42,019 nt of DNA from Bacillota bacterium (lineage in GTDB: Bacteria > Bacillota > Bacilli > ZCTH02-B2), in the NCBI GenBank assembly GCA_017577895.1, contig PKQY01000014.1:1-42019 (forward strand). The letters run 5' to 3'. The notes beneath the pieces were generated by a model, which ran no database searches, was not told the origin of the DNA, and saw only the letters and a list, made by a program, of their open reading frames with translations. Shown piece by piece: positions 7,218 to 14,955 of the stretch (positions within the stretch are counted from its first letter, which is position 1; every line of letters starts with the position of its first letter). Made by a program: the position numbers and the translations under genes.

Positions 7218-9260
7218 ATGGAACGGCCCACCTTTTACATTACGACGCCCATTTATTATCCGAACGACAATTTGCATATCGGACATTCGTATACAACGGT
7301 GGCGGCGGATGCCATGGCCCGCTACAAACGGTTGCGCGGTTACGATGTGTTTTATTTGACCGGCACCGACGAACACGGGCAAAAGTTGCAGCGGCGGGCC
7401 CAAGAGGAAGGCAAGCATCCGCTGGAAATGATTGATCCGATCGTCGACTGGATTAAAGATCTCTGGGCCAAACTGGACATTTCGTACGACGATTACATCC
7501 GGACGACGGAAGAGCGCCATAAGAAGGTCGTCCAAAAAATTTTCCAAAAGCTGATGGATCAGGGCGACATTTATCTCGGCCAGTACGAGGGGTATTATTG
7601 CGTTCCGTGTGAGTCGTTCTGGACCGAGTTTCAAGCCAAAACCGAGAACGGTTACCGCTGCCCCGATTGTGATCGGGAAGTCAGTTTGGTTCGGGAAGAA
7701 AGTTATTTTTTCCGCTTGTCCAAGTACCAGGATCGGCTGATGGAATTTTTGGAGACGCATCCGGAATTCATTCAGCCCGAATCCCGGCGCAACGAAATGA
7801 TCAACAATTTTCTCAAGCCGGGTTTGGAAGACTTAAGCGTCTCCCGCACGTCCTTTGACTGGGGCATCCCGGTGCCGGGCGATCCGAAGCACGTCATTTA
7901 CGTCTGGCTGGATGCGCTGACCAACTACATTACCGCCCTCGGGTACATGTCGGACGACCCGGAAAAACGGGCCCGGTTTGAACGGTTCTGGCCGGCCGAC
8001 GTCCATCTCATCGGCAAAGATATCGTCCGGTTTCACACCATTTATTGGCCGATCATTCTCATGGCCTTGGATTTGCCCCTGCCGAAAAAAGTGTACGGGC
8101 ACGGCTTTTTCATGATGCCCGACGGCAAAATGTCCAAATCCAAGGGCAATGTCATCGATCCGAAGTTTTTAATCGACCGTTACGGTTCCGACGCCATCCG
8201 CTATTTCTTGTTGCGGGAAATTCCGTTTGGCCAGGACGGCGTCTTTACTCCCGAGTCGTTTATTCAGCGACTGAATTTCGACTTGGCCAATGACTTGGGG
8301 AACTTGGTCAGCCGGACGACGGCCATGGTGGAAAAATATTTTGCCGGTGTGACGCCGAAGCCCGCCGAGCGGCAGCCGGTGGACGAAGAGCTCATCCGTT
8401 TGGCGGCCGATGTGGTCCAGCAAATGGAACAGGCCATGGAGGAGATGCAGTTCAGCAACGCCCTGGCCCACATTTGGCAGCTCATCGGCCGGTTGAACAA
8501 ATACATCGACGAGACGGAGCCGTGGAATTTAGCCAAAGACGTGGCGCAGCGGGAGCGGCTCGGGACCGTCATGTACAATTTGCTGGAAGGCATTCGCATC
8601 GTGTCCATTCTCATTCAGCCGTTCATGACGAAAACGCCGATGAAGATTTGGCGGCAATTGGGCATCGCCGAACAGCCGGACTTGCTGGCGTGGGAGACGA
8701 CCAAACAGTGGGGCATCATGCCGCCGGGTACGTACGTCCACAAAGGGGAGCCGATTTTCCCCCGTCTCGACATGCAGCAAGAGATCGAGGTCATCGATGC
8801 GTCGACGGCGGCAGCCCGTAAACGGGCGGAAGAAAATTTGCGGATGAAAGAGGCGGCGCAAGCATCGACCGCAGCGAAGTCGATGGCGAGCACACCGTCG
8901 AAGGAAGAGAAATCCGAAAGCCAAGAGGACGCTGCGCCGGAAATCGGCATCGACGATTTTCGGCGGGTGGATATTCGGGTGGCCGAAGTGGTAGCGGCCG
9001 AACGCATTCCCAAGACGGACAAGCTGCTGAAACTGCAATTGGATCTGGGGAACGAGCGGCGGCAAGTCGTCTCCGGCATCGCCGAATATTATGAGCCGGA
9101 GGCGCTCATCGGCAAAAAAGTGCTCTGCGTCGTCAACTTAAAACCGGTCAAATTGCGGGGCGAAATGTCGTACGGCATGATTTTGGCAGCGTCGGAAGGG
9201 GATCGGTTGGTGTTGACCACCGTTTCCGGCGACATTCCTAACGGAACGCGGGTGTCGTGA
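7218..9260 (+). CDS. metG: Methionyl-tRNA synthetase
   Basis: A 680-residue class I synthetase charging tRNA-Met. HIGH at 20-23, zinc-knuckle cysteines C128, C131, C148 and C151, and KMSKS at 304-308 are intact. The C-terminus carries an EMAP/Arc1p-type tRNA-binding domain (about 575-680, with VDIRVAEVV). ATG 7218 follows AAGGAG (7201-7206). The frame is open back to 7119, but that part overlaps the promoter and lacks family similarity. The stop overlaps the tatD start (TGATG), so the two genes are coupled. Confidence 0.97.
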   Translation: MERPTFYITTPIYYPNDNLHIGHSYTTVAADAMARYKRLRGYDVFYLTGTDEHGQKLQRRAQEEGKHPLEMIDPIVDWIKDLWAKLDISYDDYIRTTEERHKKVVQKIFQKLMDQGDIYLGQYEGYYCVPCESFWTEFQAKTENGYRCPDCDREVSLVREESYFFRLSKYQDRLMEFLETHPEFIQPESRRNEMINNFLKPGLEDLSVSRTSFDWGIPVPGDPKHVIYVWLDALTNYITALGYMSDDPEKRARFERFWPADVHLIGKDIVRFHTIYWPIILMALDLPLPKKVYGHGFFMMPDGKMSKSKGNVIDPKFLIDRYGSDAIRYFLLREIPFGQDGVFTPESFIQRLNFDLANDLGNLVSRTTAMVEKYFAGVTPKPAERQPVDEELIRLAADVVQQMEQAMEEMQFSNALAHIWQLIGRLNKYIDETEPWNLAKDVAQRERLGTVMYNLLEGIRIVSILIQPFMTKTPMKIWRQLGIAEQPDLLAWETTKQWGIMPPGTYVHKGEPIFPRLDMQQEIEVIDASTAAARKRAEENLRMKEAAQASTAAKSMASTPSKEEKSESQEDAAPEIGIDDFRRVDIRVAEVVAAERIPKTDKLLKLQLDLGNERRQVVSGIAEYYEPEALIGKKVLCVVNLKPVKLRGEMSYGMILAASEGDRLVLTTVSGDIPNGTRVS

Positions 9261-10063
9261 TGGAACTCATCGATACCCACGCCCATTTAGATGATCGAAA
9301 ATTTGCCGCCGATTTGCCCCAAGTGATCCAGCGGGCGCTGGACGCGGGGGTGAAAACCATCGTCAACATCGGTTACAACCGCGACAGCATCCGTTCCACG
9401 CTCGCGTTGACGAAACAATGGCCCTTTATCTATGCGGCCGTCGGCTGTCACCCGACCGATGCCGACGAGTATGACGAGGAGATGGAACGCTGGCTGGAAC
9501 AGTTGGTCCGGCAGGAGGACAAAGTGGTGGCCATCGGCGAAGTCGGTTTGGACTACCACTGGGACACGGTGCCCCGAGACGTGCAGGAGGCGGTGTTTCG
9601 CCGCCAGATAGCCTTGGCCAAACGGCTCGGGATGCCGCTCATCATCCACAACCGGGAAGCTGATGACGATACGGTTCGGATTTTGGAAGAAGAAGGCGCG
9701 GCGGAAGTAGGCGGCATCATGCACTGTTTTGCCGGCGACTGGGCCATGGCCGAACGGTGCTTGGCGATGAATTTTTACATCGGCCTGGGCGGTTTAGTGA
9801 CGTTTAAAAATGCGCCCCAGACCAAAGAAGTGGCCCGTCGAGTTCCTTTGGACCGGCTCGTCCTGGAAACCGATGCGCCGTACATGACGCCGGTGCCGTA
9901 CCGGGGGAAACGGAACGAGAGCAGTTTCGTGCGATACGTGGCCGAAGCCATCGCCCAATTGCGGGGGATGACGGTCCAGGAACTGGCGCAAGTGACGACC
10001 GCCAATGCTCGTCGGCTGCTGGGCATCGGCGGGGTATGCGCACCGCAACCTGCGGATGCGTAA
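9260..10063 (+). CDS. tatD: TatD-family metal-dependent 3'-5' DNase (YabD)
   Basis: A 267-residue TIM-barrel hydrolase. It has the N-terminal HxH pair in DTHAHLD, the glutamate of GEVGLDYH, histidines in IIHNRE and MHCFAG, and the aspartate of LETDAPY, a full metal-binding set. Family members act as Mg-dependent exonucleases in DNA repair or turnover. The start ATG 9260 overlaps the metG stop. The last codons lie inside a 17-bp tandem duplication, so the C-terminal end may have been altered recently. Confidence 0.95.
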   Translation: MELIDTHAHLDDRKFAADLPQVIQRALDAGVKTIVNIGYNRDSIRSTLALTKQWPFIYAAVGCHPTDADEYDEEMERWLEQLVRQEDKVVAIGEVGLDYHWDTVPRDVQEAVFRRQIALAKRLGMPLIIHNREADDDTVRILEEEGAAEVGGIMHCFAGDWAMAERCLAMNFYIGLGGLVTFKNAPQTKEVARRVPLDRLVLETDAPYMTPVPYRGKRNESSFVRYVAEAIAQLRGMTVQELAQVTTANARRLLGIGGVCAPQPADA

Positions 10064-10084
10064 AAAATGCGGATGCGTAAAAAA
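10051..10084 (+). repeat. Perfect 17-bp tandem duplication spanning the tatD stop codon
   Basis: TGCGGATGCGTAAAAAA occurs at 10051-10067 and again, exactly, at 10068-10084. The first copy supplies the tatD stop codon (TAA at 10061-10063). It looks like a slippage duplication. Confidence 0.9.
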
Positions 10085-10128
10085 TCCACACGAAAGCCAA
10101 AACGAAAGACGTCGGCAGTGAGCGTGTC

Positions 10129-10187
10129 AGCACCACCCGGCAAGACGCCGGTATCCCAGCGGGGTTCCGGTTGCGGTGGTGCTTTTG
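10129..10187 (+). terminator. Long hairpin with T-rich tail between tatD and rnmV
   Basis: AGCACCACC (10129-10137) pairs perfectly with GGTGGTGCT (10175-10183), followed by TTTTG. Nested GC-rich inverted repeats, including CCGG and CCC/GGG arms, fill the interior. It probably terminates metG-tatD transcripts. In addition, 10041-10050 is an exact 10-nt complement of 10169-10178, an alternative pairing that would break the 3' arm. Confidence 0.65.
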
Positions 10188-10235
10188 TGTCATGGAATGA
10201 AAAAAGAATCGAGGGACGAGATTCGAGGGACTCCC

Positions 10236-10856
10236 ATGTTGAAAGAAGTCGTCGTTGTGGAAGGAAAAAATGACACGGCGGCCGTGCAGCGGGCGGTGGC
10301 CGCCGATACCATCGAGACTGGCGGGGCCAGCTTGTCGCCCGAGGTGTTGCGCCAAATCGCGTTGGCCCAAGAGCGGCGCGGGGTCATTGTGCTGACCGAT
10401 CCCGACGGGGTGGGGGAATGGCTGCGGCGCTGCATTGACGCGGCGGTGCCCGGATGCAAGCACGCCTTTCTTACGCGGGAAGAGGCGTCCAAAAACGGCG
10501 ACATCGGCGTGGAACACGCGTCGCCTGCCGCCATCCGCAACGCCCTCCTGCGGGCTCGTCCGGTGCATTGGACGCCGGTTGAACAAATTTCCTGGGAAAC
10601 ATTTGTGGCGTGGGGGTTGGCCGGCGGAGCGGCAGCGAAGCAGCTGCGCCTCCGTTTAGGCGAAAAATTGGGCATCGGTTACGGCAATGCCCAGCAAATG
10701 TATAAAAAAATCCAGCGGTTCCAAATTACAGAAAGGGAGTTCCTCCAGGCGATGGCGGAACTGACCGGGCAGTCGGGGGGTGCGGGCCATGAAGCGTCCC
10801 ATCGGGACGCCGCAGCGGACGAAGGCGGTGCGGGCGGCACAAAACTTTACGTTTAA
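10236..10856 (+). CDS. rnmV: Ribonuclease M5
   Basis: A 206-residue RNase M5 that matures 5S rRNA precursors at both ends in low-GC Gram-positives. A TOPRIM domain begins at the N-terminus with VVVVEGKND (catalytic E9) and has the acidic TDPDG motif in the middle; the C-terminal domain includes the GIGYGNAQQMYKKI motif. The start ATG 10236 is 5 nt after GAGGGA and matches the family N-terminus; ATG 10197 is unlikely. The 3' end overlaps rsmA by 68 nt and encodes a low-complexity Gly/Ala/His tail. yabE, its left neighbour in B. subtilis, is missing. Confidence 0.93.
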   Translation: MLKEVVVVEGKNDTAAVQRAVAADTIETGGASLSPEVLRQIALAQERRGVIVLTDPDGVGEWLRRCIDAAVPGCKHAFLTREEASKNGDIGVEHASPAAIRNALLRARPVHWTPVEQISWETFVAWGLAGGAAAKQLRLRLGEKLGIGYGNAQQMYKKIQRFQITEREFLQAMAELTGQSGGAGHEASHRDAAADEGGAGGTKLYV

Positions 10857-11697
10857 AAAGAGTCTAGGCCAACATTTTTTGATTGCCCCCCGCATTTTAC
10901 AGGCTATCGTTGCGGCGGCAAACCCGCGTGCCGATACGGGCGTCTTGGAAGTGGGGCCGGGCTTTGGGGCCCTGACCGAAGCGCTGGCCCAGCGGACAGG
11001 GCGGGTGGTGGCCGTGGAAGTGGACGGGCGGCTCATACCGATTTTGGCGGAACAGCTGGCGCCGTATCCGAACGTGACGGTCATCCACGCCGATATTTTG
11101 ACTTGCGATTTACGGCAGTTGGCGGCGCATTTTGCCGACTGCACCGAGTGGAAAGTTGTAGCAAATTTACCGTATTATATTACAACCCCAATTCTTGTAA
11201 AGTTCTTGGAATTCGCTTCATGTTTTGTTACGATGAAAGAGAAGGAGACGCAGGAAATTCCGCCCCTCGTCGAAATGATCTTGATGATGCAAAAAGAAGT
11301 GGCCCAGCGTTTGGCGGCCGCACCGGGCAGCAAGGCCTATGGCTCGTTGAGCGTCTTCGCCCAGTTTTATGCCCGCATTGTGCCGGTCTGTGACGTCCCG
11401 AAAAGCGCTTTTCTGCCGCCGCCCAACGTCATGTCGCAAGTGGTTCGGCTCTCGTTGCGGGAACGGCCGGCGGTGGATGTGCCCGATACCGACTGGTTTT
11501 TTCAGGTCGTGCGGGCATCGTTTGCCCAGCGGCGCAAGACGTTGTTGAACAATTTGCAAGCCCTCATGCCCCACGTTTCCAAGGCGGATTTGGCGGAGGT
11601 TTTACAAACGAAGGGCTTGAATCCGACGCGCCGGGCGGAGACGTTGAGCCTAGAAGAGTTTGCGATCCTGAGCCAACATCTGGCGCATCTTCGATGA
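10789..11697 (+). CDS. rsmA: 16S rRNA dimethyladenosine transferase RsmA (KsgA)
   Basis: A 302-residue enzyme that dimethylates A1518 and A1519 of 16S rRNA. The SAM-binding LEVGPGFGALTEAL (53-66) and catalytic NLPYYITTP (126-134) motifs are intact. Compared with B. subtilis KsgA, roughly 15 extra residues (about 145-159, CFVTMKEKETQEIPP) lie between the catalytic motif and the MMQKEVAQRL helix. The DNA for residues 122-150 uses codons (GTA, GCA, TTA, ACA, CCA) rare elsewhere in the window. GTG 10780 is an alternative start. It overlaps rnmV. Confidence 0.95.
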   Translation: MKRPIGTPQRTKAVRAAQNFTFKKSLGQHFLIAPRILQAIVAAANPRADTGVLEVGPGFGALTEALAQRTGRVVAVEVDGRLIPILAEQLAPYPNVTVIHADILTCDLRQLAAHFADCTEWKVVANLPYYITTPILVKFLEFASCFVTMKEKETQEIPPLVEMILMMQKEVAQRLAAAPGSKAYGSLSVFAQFYARIVPVCDVPKSAFLPPPNVMSQVVRLSLRERPAVDVPDTDWFFQVVRASFAQRRKTLLNNLQALMPHVSKADLAEVLQTKGLNPTRRAETLSLEEFAILSQHLAHLR

Positions 11698-11741
11698 CGG
11701 CGGCCACATTCGATTCAAATCTGATTGAGGGAGGAACCTCG

Positions 11742-12230
11742 GTGTACTTTACCAGCCCGAGTAAAGGAAAAATGACGTTGACGGACTTGTTGTCCGATTT
11801 GCACGGGTTTGTCCAACAAGACCCGAATTGTGAATACAAGATGGTCATCGGCACCGATTCCCAACGGCACGGCGGTCTCACGCAGTTCGTGACGGCCATT
11901 GTCATGCATCGGGTGGGGCGCGGTGCTCGTTTTTATTATACGAAGCGCATCGGGCACGGCGTCTATGCCTTGCGCCAGCGCATTTACATGGAAACCCAAT
12001 TCAGCCTGGAAGTGGTGGAAGCTCTCAATGCCCACGGCTTGTCGGAGCGGTTCAACGGGTTGCCGGTGGAAATCCACATCGATGTCGGCCAGGACGGGGA
12101 GACGCGCATCTTGATTCAAGAAGTGGTGGGCTGGGTGACGTCCGTCGGTTATACGGCCAAGATCAAGCCGTTCGCTTTTGGTGCCAGCGCCGTGGCGGAT
12201 CGGTTCAGCAAAAAACATGTGAGCGGCTGA
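11742..12230 (+). CDS. YkuK family protein (DUF458, RNase H-like fold)
   Basis: A 162-residue protein of the YkuK/DUF458 family, predicted to have an RNase H-like fold. It has the motif MVIGTDSQRHGG near residue 30, an acidic strand HIDVGQDGETR around 115-125 and a C-terminal KIKPFAFGASAVADRFSKK segment. No biochemical activity is established for the family. GTG 11742 is favoured because GAGGGAGG (11727-11734) lies 7 nt upstream; an ATG at 11694 overlapping the rsmA stop has no such site. In B. subtilis ykuK lies elsewhere, so its insertion between rsmA and yabG is unusual. Confidence 0.82.
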   Translation: MYFTSPSKGKMTLTDLLSDLHGFVQQDPNCEYKMVIGTDSQRHGGLTQFVTAIVMHRVGRGARFYYTKRIGHGVYALRQRIYMETQFSLEVVEALNAHGLSERFNGLPVEIHIDVGQDGETRILIQEVVGWVTSVGYTAKIKPFAFGASAVADRFSKKHVSG

Positions 12231-12283
12231 CCACGATGCGCCCACCCTGCCGTTTGTGCATAGGCTGAAGCAGGGAGGGGGCG

Positions 12284-13186
12284 ATGACATTGCCGTTTCA
12301 ACCGGGCGATTACGTGACCCGCAAGTCGTATGCGCACGACATCGTCTTTGTCATTCGGGAAATTTTTCCCGGCCGCCGGATGGCGGTGTTAAAAGGCGTC
12401 GACGTGCGTTTGATCGCCGATGCACCGTTGGATGATCTAGAGAAAGTTTCGGCCGAGGCGTTGGCAGAACGACGGCAACAGGTACAAATTTTGGAGGAGG
12501 AGTCGCTGCGGCTCATTCGCCAGGACCGGGAATGGCTGAAAGAACAAAACGACAGTCTCGAACCAGACGAGGTCGATCCGGAAAAAAAAAGTTACTTTGA
12601 GTGGCCGTCCAAGGTGTTGCATTTAGATGGCGATCCCGACTATTTGCGCAAGTGCATGGACTTGTACCACAAACTGTCCGTCCCGGTGGTCGGTCTGTAC
12701 GTTCGGGAGGCCGAGATGGCCGACGCCGTCGGTCCGTTGCTGGCCAAAACGAAACCGAACATTCTCGTGTTGACTGGCCACGACGGCTTTCTCAAACGGC
12801 GCAACGCCGCCGATTCGTTAGCGAACTACCGGCATTCTTCCCATTACATGGAAGCCATCAAAGCGGCCCGGCAAGTGGAACATGACTTGGATACGTTGGT
12901 GATCGTCGCCGGCGGCTGCCAGTCCCATTTTGAAGCGCTGTTGGCGGCCGGGGCCAATTTTGCCAGTTCGCCCCGCCGGGTGATGATTCACACCTTCGAC
13001 CCGGTTTTTGTAGCCCAAATGATCGCGTTTACGCCCATCCATCAGACCGTCAATGCGCTGGATGTGGCCAAGCGGACGATTACCGGCATTGCCGGCATGG
13101 GCGGCATTGAAACCCGCGGCGGTTACCGCCGGGGGATGCCTCCAGCCTTCAAAAACTGGGCGCGGGAAGCACGAGAAAGTCATTGA
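12284..13186 (+). CDS. yabG: Sporulation-specific protease YabG
   Basis: A 300-residue YabG family protein, a cysteine-type protease that processes spore coat proteins in the mother cell. It begins with FQPGDYVTRKSYAHDI and contains ILVLTGHDGFLKRR, VIVAGGCQSHFEALLAAGA and the C-terminal TRGGYRRGMPP. ATG 12284 follows GGAGGGGG by about 2 nt. A CCCTGC/GCAGGG inverted repeat (12245-12250 with 12270-12275) partly covers the ribosome binding site. In B. subtilis yabG is sigma-K-dependent; I see no convincing sigma-K promoter in the short gap. Confidence 0.93.
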   Translation: MTLPFQPGDYVTRKSYAHDIVFVIREIFPGRRMAVLKGVDVRLIADAPLDDLEKVSAEALAERRQQVQILEEESLRLIRQDREWLKEQNDSLEPDEVDPEKKSYFEWPSKVLHLDGDPDYLRKCMDLYHKLSVPVVGLYVREAEMADAVGPLLAKTKPNILVLTGHDGFLKRRNAADSLANYRHSSHYMEAIKAARQVEHDLDTLVIVAGGCQSHFEALLAAGANFASSPRRVMIHTFDPVFVAQMIAFTPIHQTVNALDVAKRTITGIAGMGGIETRGGYRRGMPPAFKNWAREARESH

Positions 13187-13212
13187 CAACTAAAAAAAGG
13201 ATTTGCTATAAT
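13183..13212 (+). promoter_or_regulatory. veg promoter P1 (sigma-A)
   Basis: TTGACA (13183-13188) and TATAAT (13207-13212), both consensus, with an 18-bp spacer. The -35 overlaps the yabG stop codon. Confidence 0.8.
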
Positions 13213-13221
13213 TCATCATTT

Positions 13222-13250
13222 TTGACATTGGGATCCCGTTGTGTTATACT
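13222..13250 (+). promoter_or_regulatory. veg promoter P2 (sigma-A)
   Basis: TTGACA (13222-13227), a 17-bp spacer and TATACT (13245-13250). It stands 38 bp downstream of P1. B. subtilis veg also has tandem strong promoters. Confidence 0.85.
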
Positions 13251-13310
13251 ATTTGAGGAATTCGTATACCTGAATTCTAAATACCGGGGTTCCAAGGGAG
13301 TGGGTAATAC

Positions 13311-13595
13311 GTGGCCAATCCAGCCTTGATGGAAATCAAACGGGTATTGGATGCTCATCTTGGAGAAAAAGTCAAGATTCGTGCCAACGGCGGACGCAAA
13401 CGGACCATTGAGCGCAGCGGCGTGTTGGAAGAGACCTACCCTTCGGTGTTTACCATCCGATTGGATCAGGACAGCAACGCGCCCAAACGCGTGTCCTACA
13501 GCTATGCCGATGTGTTGACGGAGACCGTGGAGTTGACCATTTGCCGAGACAACGACGAGTATTTGCGCGTTCAATATAAGCAGGTCAAGCAATAA
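13311..13595 (+). CDS. veg: Veg protein, biofilm/sporulation-associated
   Basis: A 94-residue Veg family protein. The segments ANGGRKRTIERSGVLEETYP and RVSYSYADVLTETVEL match B. subtilis Veg. Veg stimulates biofilm gene expression and has been linked to spore outgrowth; its molecular action is not settled. GTG 13311 follows AAGGGAG (13294-13300). About 10 residues (CRDNDEYLRVQYKQVKQ region) extend beyond the B. subtilis protein. Tandem near-consensus promoters and a following terminator imply a strong monocistronic transcript. Confidence 0.95.
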   Translation: MANPALMEIKRVLDAHLGEKVKIRANGGRKRTIERSGVLEETYPSVFTIRLDQDSNAPKRVSYSYADVLTETVELTICRDNDEYLRVQYKQVKQ

Positions 13596-13600
13596 ATGAC

Positions 13601-13634
13601 GGCAATAGAACCCTGTTCTACTGCCGCTCCTTTT
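13601..13634 (+). terminator. Terminator of veg
   Basis: GGCAATAGAAC (13601-13611) pairs with GTTCTACTGCC (13615-13625) with one A-C mismatch, followed by GCTCCTTTTA. Confidence 0.75.
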
Positions 13635-13677
13635 ATCGTTATGGTTGATAGTCATGGGTTTTTACGAGTCATCGGGG

Positions 13678-13684
13678 CATACTA
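13678..13684 (+). promoter_or_regulatory. Sigma-G/sigma-F-type -10 element before sspF
   Basis: CATACTA at 13678-13684 equals the forespore -10 consensus and lies about 45 bp upstream of sspF. The matching -35 at the right distance (about 13653-13659) is poor. Confidence 0.5.
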
Positions 13685-13729
13685 AGAACGCCCTGGATGA
13701 CGGGGCACGCAACAGGAAGGAGGGCTCGG

Positions 13730-13915
13730 ATGTCTCGGCGCAGACGCGGCGTGATGTCTGAAGAGTTCAAGTTGGAGTTGGCCAAGGAGTTGGGCTTTTA
13801 CGACACGTTGCAAAAAGAAGGGTGGGGCGGGATTACGACCCGCGACGCCGGCAACATGGTCAAGCGGGCCATTCAGATGGCCGAGGAAAGCCTGGCCAAA
13901 GGCCAATCCAAGTAA
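13730..13915 (+). CDS. sspF: Small acid-soluble spore protein SspF
   Basis: A 61-residue alpha/beta-type SASP-like protein. MSRRRRGVMSEEFK, ELAKELGFYDT, EGWGGITTRDAGNMVKRAI match B. subtilis SspF nearly throughout. Alpha/beta SASPs coat DNA in the spore core. ATG 13730 sits about 6 nt after AGGAAGGAGGG; an upstream frame to 13697 lacks family similarity. It lies between veg and ispE, as in B. subtilis, with a forespore-type -10 upstream and its own terminator. Confidence 0.95.
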   Translation: MSRRRRGVMSEEFKLELAKELGFYDTLQKEGWGGITTRDAGNMVKRAIQMAEESLAKGQSK

Positions 13916-13931
13916 ACTGTTGCGTTGACGA

Positions 13932-13961
13932 AAGGACCGGACATGCCGGTCCTTTTGTTTT
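13932..13961 (+). terminator. Terminator of sspF
   Basis: AAGGACCGG (13932-13940) and CCGGTCCTT (13946-13954) form a perfect 9-bp stem with a 5-nt loop, followed by TTGTTTT. Confidence 0.88.
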
Positions 13962-13988
13962 GGAACCGCCAAAAACCTGTGGTAAAAT
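13960..13988 (+). promoter_or_regulatory. Sigma-A promoter of ispE-purR-ridA
   Basis: TTGGAA (13960-13965), a 17-bp spacer and TAAAAT (13983-13988), directly after the sspF terminator. Confidence 0.65.
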
Positions 13989-14040
13989 AATCTAACGTAC
14001 GGCCTGGCCCAAGTTGTCATCGATGATGGAGGCTGACACA

Positions 14041-14922
14041 TTGAGCGTATTTCTCAAGGCGCCGGCGAAAATCAATTTGTCGTTGGACGTCCTGCACCGG
14101 CGGCCGGACGGGTATCACGAAGTGGACATGGTCATGACGATGATCGATTTGGCGGATCGCATCGCCTTGGAAGAACGGAATGACGGCGACATCCGCTTGT
14201 GGAGCAACTCCGGCATCATCCCGCTGGACGAGCATAACTTGGCCTGGCGGGCGGCGGCGCTGCTCCGGGAGCGGTTCGGCATCCGAAAAGGCGTCACCAT
14301 CTCGATTTATAAGGAAATTCCGGTTTCCGCCGGGTTGGCCGGCGGCAGCAGCGATGCGGCAGCGGTACTGAAAGGATTAAACCATTTGTGGCGTCTGGGC
14401 GCTTCTTTGGAAGAGCTGATGGAGATTGGGCAAGCGTTAGGCTCCGATGTCCCTTTTTGTCTCCTGCAAGGGACCGCCCGGGCGACGGGACGGGGAGAAC
14501 GGCTGGAACCGTTGCCGACCATGCCGTCCTGTTGGGTTGTTTTGGCCAAGCCGCCCATCGGCATTTCGACGGCGGACGTTTACGGCCAGTTGGATGTGTC
14601 GGAAATTCAGGAGCGTCCGAACACCGCCGCCCTCATTGCCGCCCTTACGGCCGGCGATTTTCAAGGCATCGTGCGGCACATGGGCAATGTGTTGGAACCG
14701 GTCGTATTCCGTCGCCATCCGGAAGTGGCGGCCTTGAAAGACCGGATGTTGCGTTTTGCCAAACAAGGGGTGTTGATGTCCGGTAGCGGTCCCACCGTCT
14801 ACGCTTTGTTGCGGCAAGAGGCGCAAGCCCGCAAGCTGATGCGGGATTTGCGGAGTTTTTGCAAAGATGTGTATATGGTCCGACTGTTGGGGGAACGGCC
14901 CGCTGACTCCCGTCCTGCATGA
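14041..14922 (+). CDS. ispE: 4-diphosphocytidyl-2-C-methyl-D-erythritol kinase
   Basis: A 293-residue GHMP kinase of the MEP isoprenoid pathway. It has KAPAKINLSLDV at the N-terminus, the ATP-binding loop PVSAGLAGGSSDAA (94-107) and the C-terminal VLMSGSGPTVYAL motif. TTG 14041 is chosen because GGAGG (14028-14032) is 8 nt upstream and the family usually starts a few residues before KAPAK; ATGs at 14023 and 14026 lie before that ribosome binding site. Confidence 0.95.
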   Translation: MSVFLKAPAKINLSLDVLHRRPDGYHEVDMVMTMIDLADRIALEERNDGDIRLWSNSGIIPLDEHNLAWRAAALLRERFGIRKGVTISIYKEIPVSAGLAGGSSDAAAVLKGLNHLWRLGASLEELMEIGQALGSDVPFCLLQGTARATGRGERLEPLPTMPSCWVVLAKPPIGISTADVYGQLDVSEIQERPNTAALIAALTAGDFQGIVRHMGNVLEPVVFRRHPEVAALKDRMLRFAKQGVLMSGSGPTVYALLRQEAQARKLMRDLRSFCKDVYMVRLLGERPADSRPA

Positions 14923-14955
14923 TGGGTGAAAAATTGGCTGGAGAAAGGAAACGGC

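Noticed and set aside
12259..12267. CATAGGCTG as a sigma-K -10 element for yabG
   Set aside because: No AC element at the right distance, and the implied transcription start would fall on the ribosome binding site.
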